Shown here in pieces: positions 63,860 to 64,000 of a stretch of 64,000 bases of DNA (within the stretch, counting starts at the first letter, position 1; every line of letters begins with the position of its first letter). Both the position numbers and the translations under genes were made by a program. The DNA is taken from contig NZ_QKSD01000007.1 of assembly GCF_003234085.1 (NCBI RefSeq), forward strand, positions 62,001 through 126,000, in the 5' to 3' direction. The notes under the pieces are model-generated. The model was not told where the DNA came from. It saw only the letters and a list, made by a program, of their open reading frames with translations, and did not search any database. Source of the stretch: Curtobacterium sp. MCPF17_052. GTDB taxonomy: Bacteria; Actinomycetota; Actinomycetes; Actinomycetales; Microbacteriaceae.

Positions 63860-63905
63860 ACGGACGGGAGGCCCGGTACCAGCTGGTACCGGGCCTCCCG
63901 TCCGT
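63860..63905. repeat. 46-bp perfect palindrome, copy 3 of 3
   Basis: Identical to the 46-bp copy at 21970-22015, including the outer a/t pair. It starts 10 nt after the guaB1 stop and probably terminates it. The gene on the far side is outside the window. Confidence 0.9.
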
Positions 63906-63943
63906 GAGGGCGTCGCGTCAGCGGCGGGCTCGGCCGCGCTCAC

Positions 63944-63996
63944 CGCGGAAGCGACAGTCCTGCGCCGACGAGGGGGACACGACTGTCGCTTTCGCG
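63944..63996. repeat. Inverted repeat at the right edge
   Basis: cgcggaagcgacagtc (63944-63959) and gactgtcgctttcgcg (63981-63996) pair with one mismatch around a 21-nt loop. A minus-strand frame ending at the tga 63918-63920 stays open to the window edge and could be the 3' end of a convergent gene, but this is too short to support. Confidence 0.55.
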
Positions 63997-64000
63997 AGGG

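Noticed and set aside
63918..64000. 3' end of a minus-strand gene at the right edge
   Set aside because: Only 27 codons are visible and they overlap a large inverted repeat; not enough to call.

Overview
The window comes from a high-GC actinobacterium. Gene order (rpsB-tsf-pyrH-frr-cdsA, ftsE-ftsX-smpB-ssrA), actinobacterial GlgE-type glucan synthesis, Kgd, GuaB1, a SigR/RsrA pair and many leaderless genes (a TANNNT box about 7 nt before the start codon) point to Microbacteriaceae, possibly Curtobacterium; the genus is inference.

Region 1 (1-5.83 kb) is the right end of a prophage, less GC-rich than the rest: a partial structural gene, a tail protein gene that looks 5'-truncated, an HNH nuclease, several small genes, an HTH protein and a large serine recombinase. 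The recombinase end abuts the C-terminal third of dprA (5834-6304), so the element sits inside that competence gene. Region 2 (6.4-17.1 kb) is housekeeping: xerC, an M23 peptidase, a sugar porter, rpsB with a structured leader, tsf, pyrH, frr, cdsA, a small DivIVA-domain protein, a secreted lysozyme-like protein, a zinc-ribbon protein and an alpha/beta hydrolase. Region 3 (17.2-22 kb) holds a 613-residue coiled-coil protein, a membrane protein with an internal lipoprotein signal, and a CnoX-like thioredoxin.

Region 4 (22.1-28.8 kb) is a glycogen/alpha-glucan cluster (glgX, glgE, glgB). Region 5 (28.8-35 kb) has a cysteine desulfurase, prfB, ftsEX, smpB, tmRNA and a protein with a Lys-rich repeat tail. 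Region 6 (35-39 kb) pairs an LLM flavin monooxygenase with an O-acetylhomoserine sulfhydrylase, followed by an M50B-like membrane peptidase. Region 7 (38.9-50 kb) looks like an aminosugar/uronic-acid polysaccharide locus: nucleotide-sugar dehydrogenase, epimerase, glmS, polysaccharide deacetylase and a lipoprotein in one minus-strand operon, with a PgaC/IcaA-like glycosyltransferase divergent from it, and a large LuxR-type regulator next to that. The 388-bp divergent region carries mutually exclusive RNA stems and a repeated dyad operator.

Region 8 (50.5-64 kb) has a DHA2 exporter, a HisN-like phosphatase, a YhgE/Pip-like membrane protein, rsgA, aroA, sigR-rsrA, a GNAT enzyme, kgd and guaB1. 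sigR shows a perfect GGAAT-N18-GTT SigR-type promoter feeding an upstream GTG start with a strong ribosome binding site, plus a second -10 box just before an internal ATG: the two-isoform layout known from Streptomyces SigR.

Three copies of one 42-46 bp perfect palindrome lie at 3' ends of genes (21970, 47290, 63860), two of them clearly between convergent genes; a second palindrome family occurs at 22029 and 35005. They probably work as bidirectional terminators but may be a mobile repeat family. No tRNA, rRNA, insertion sequence or CRISPR array was recognised.
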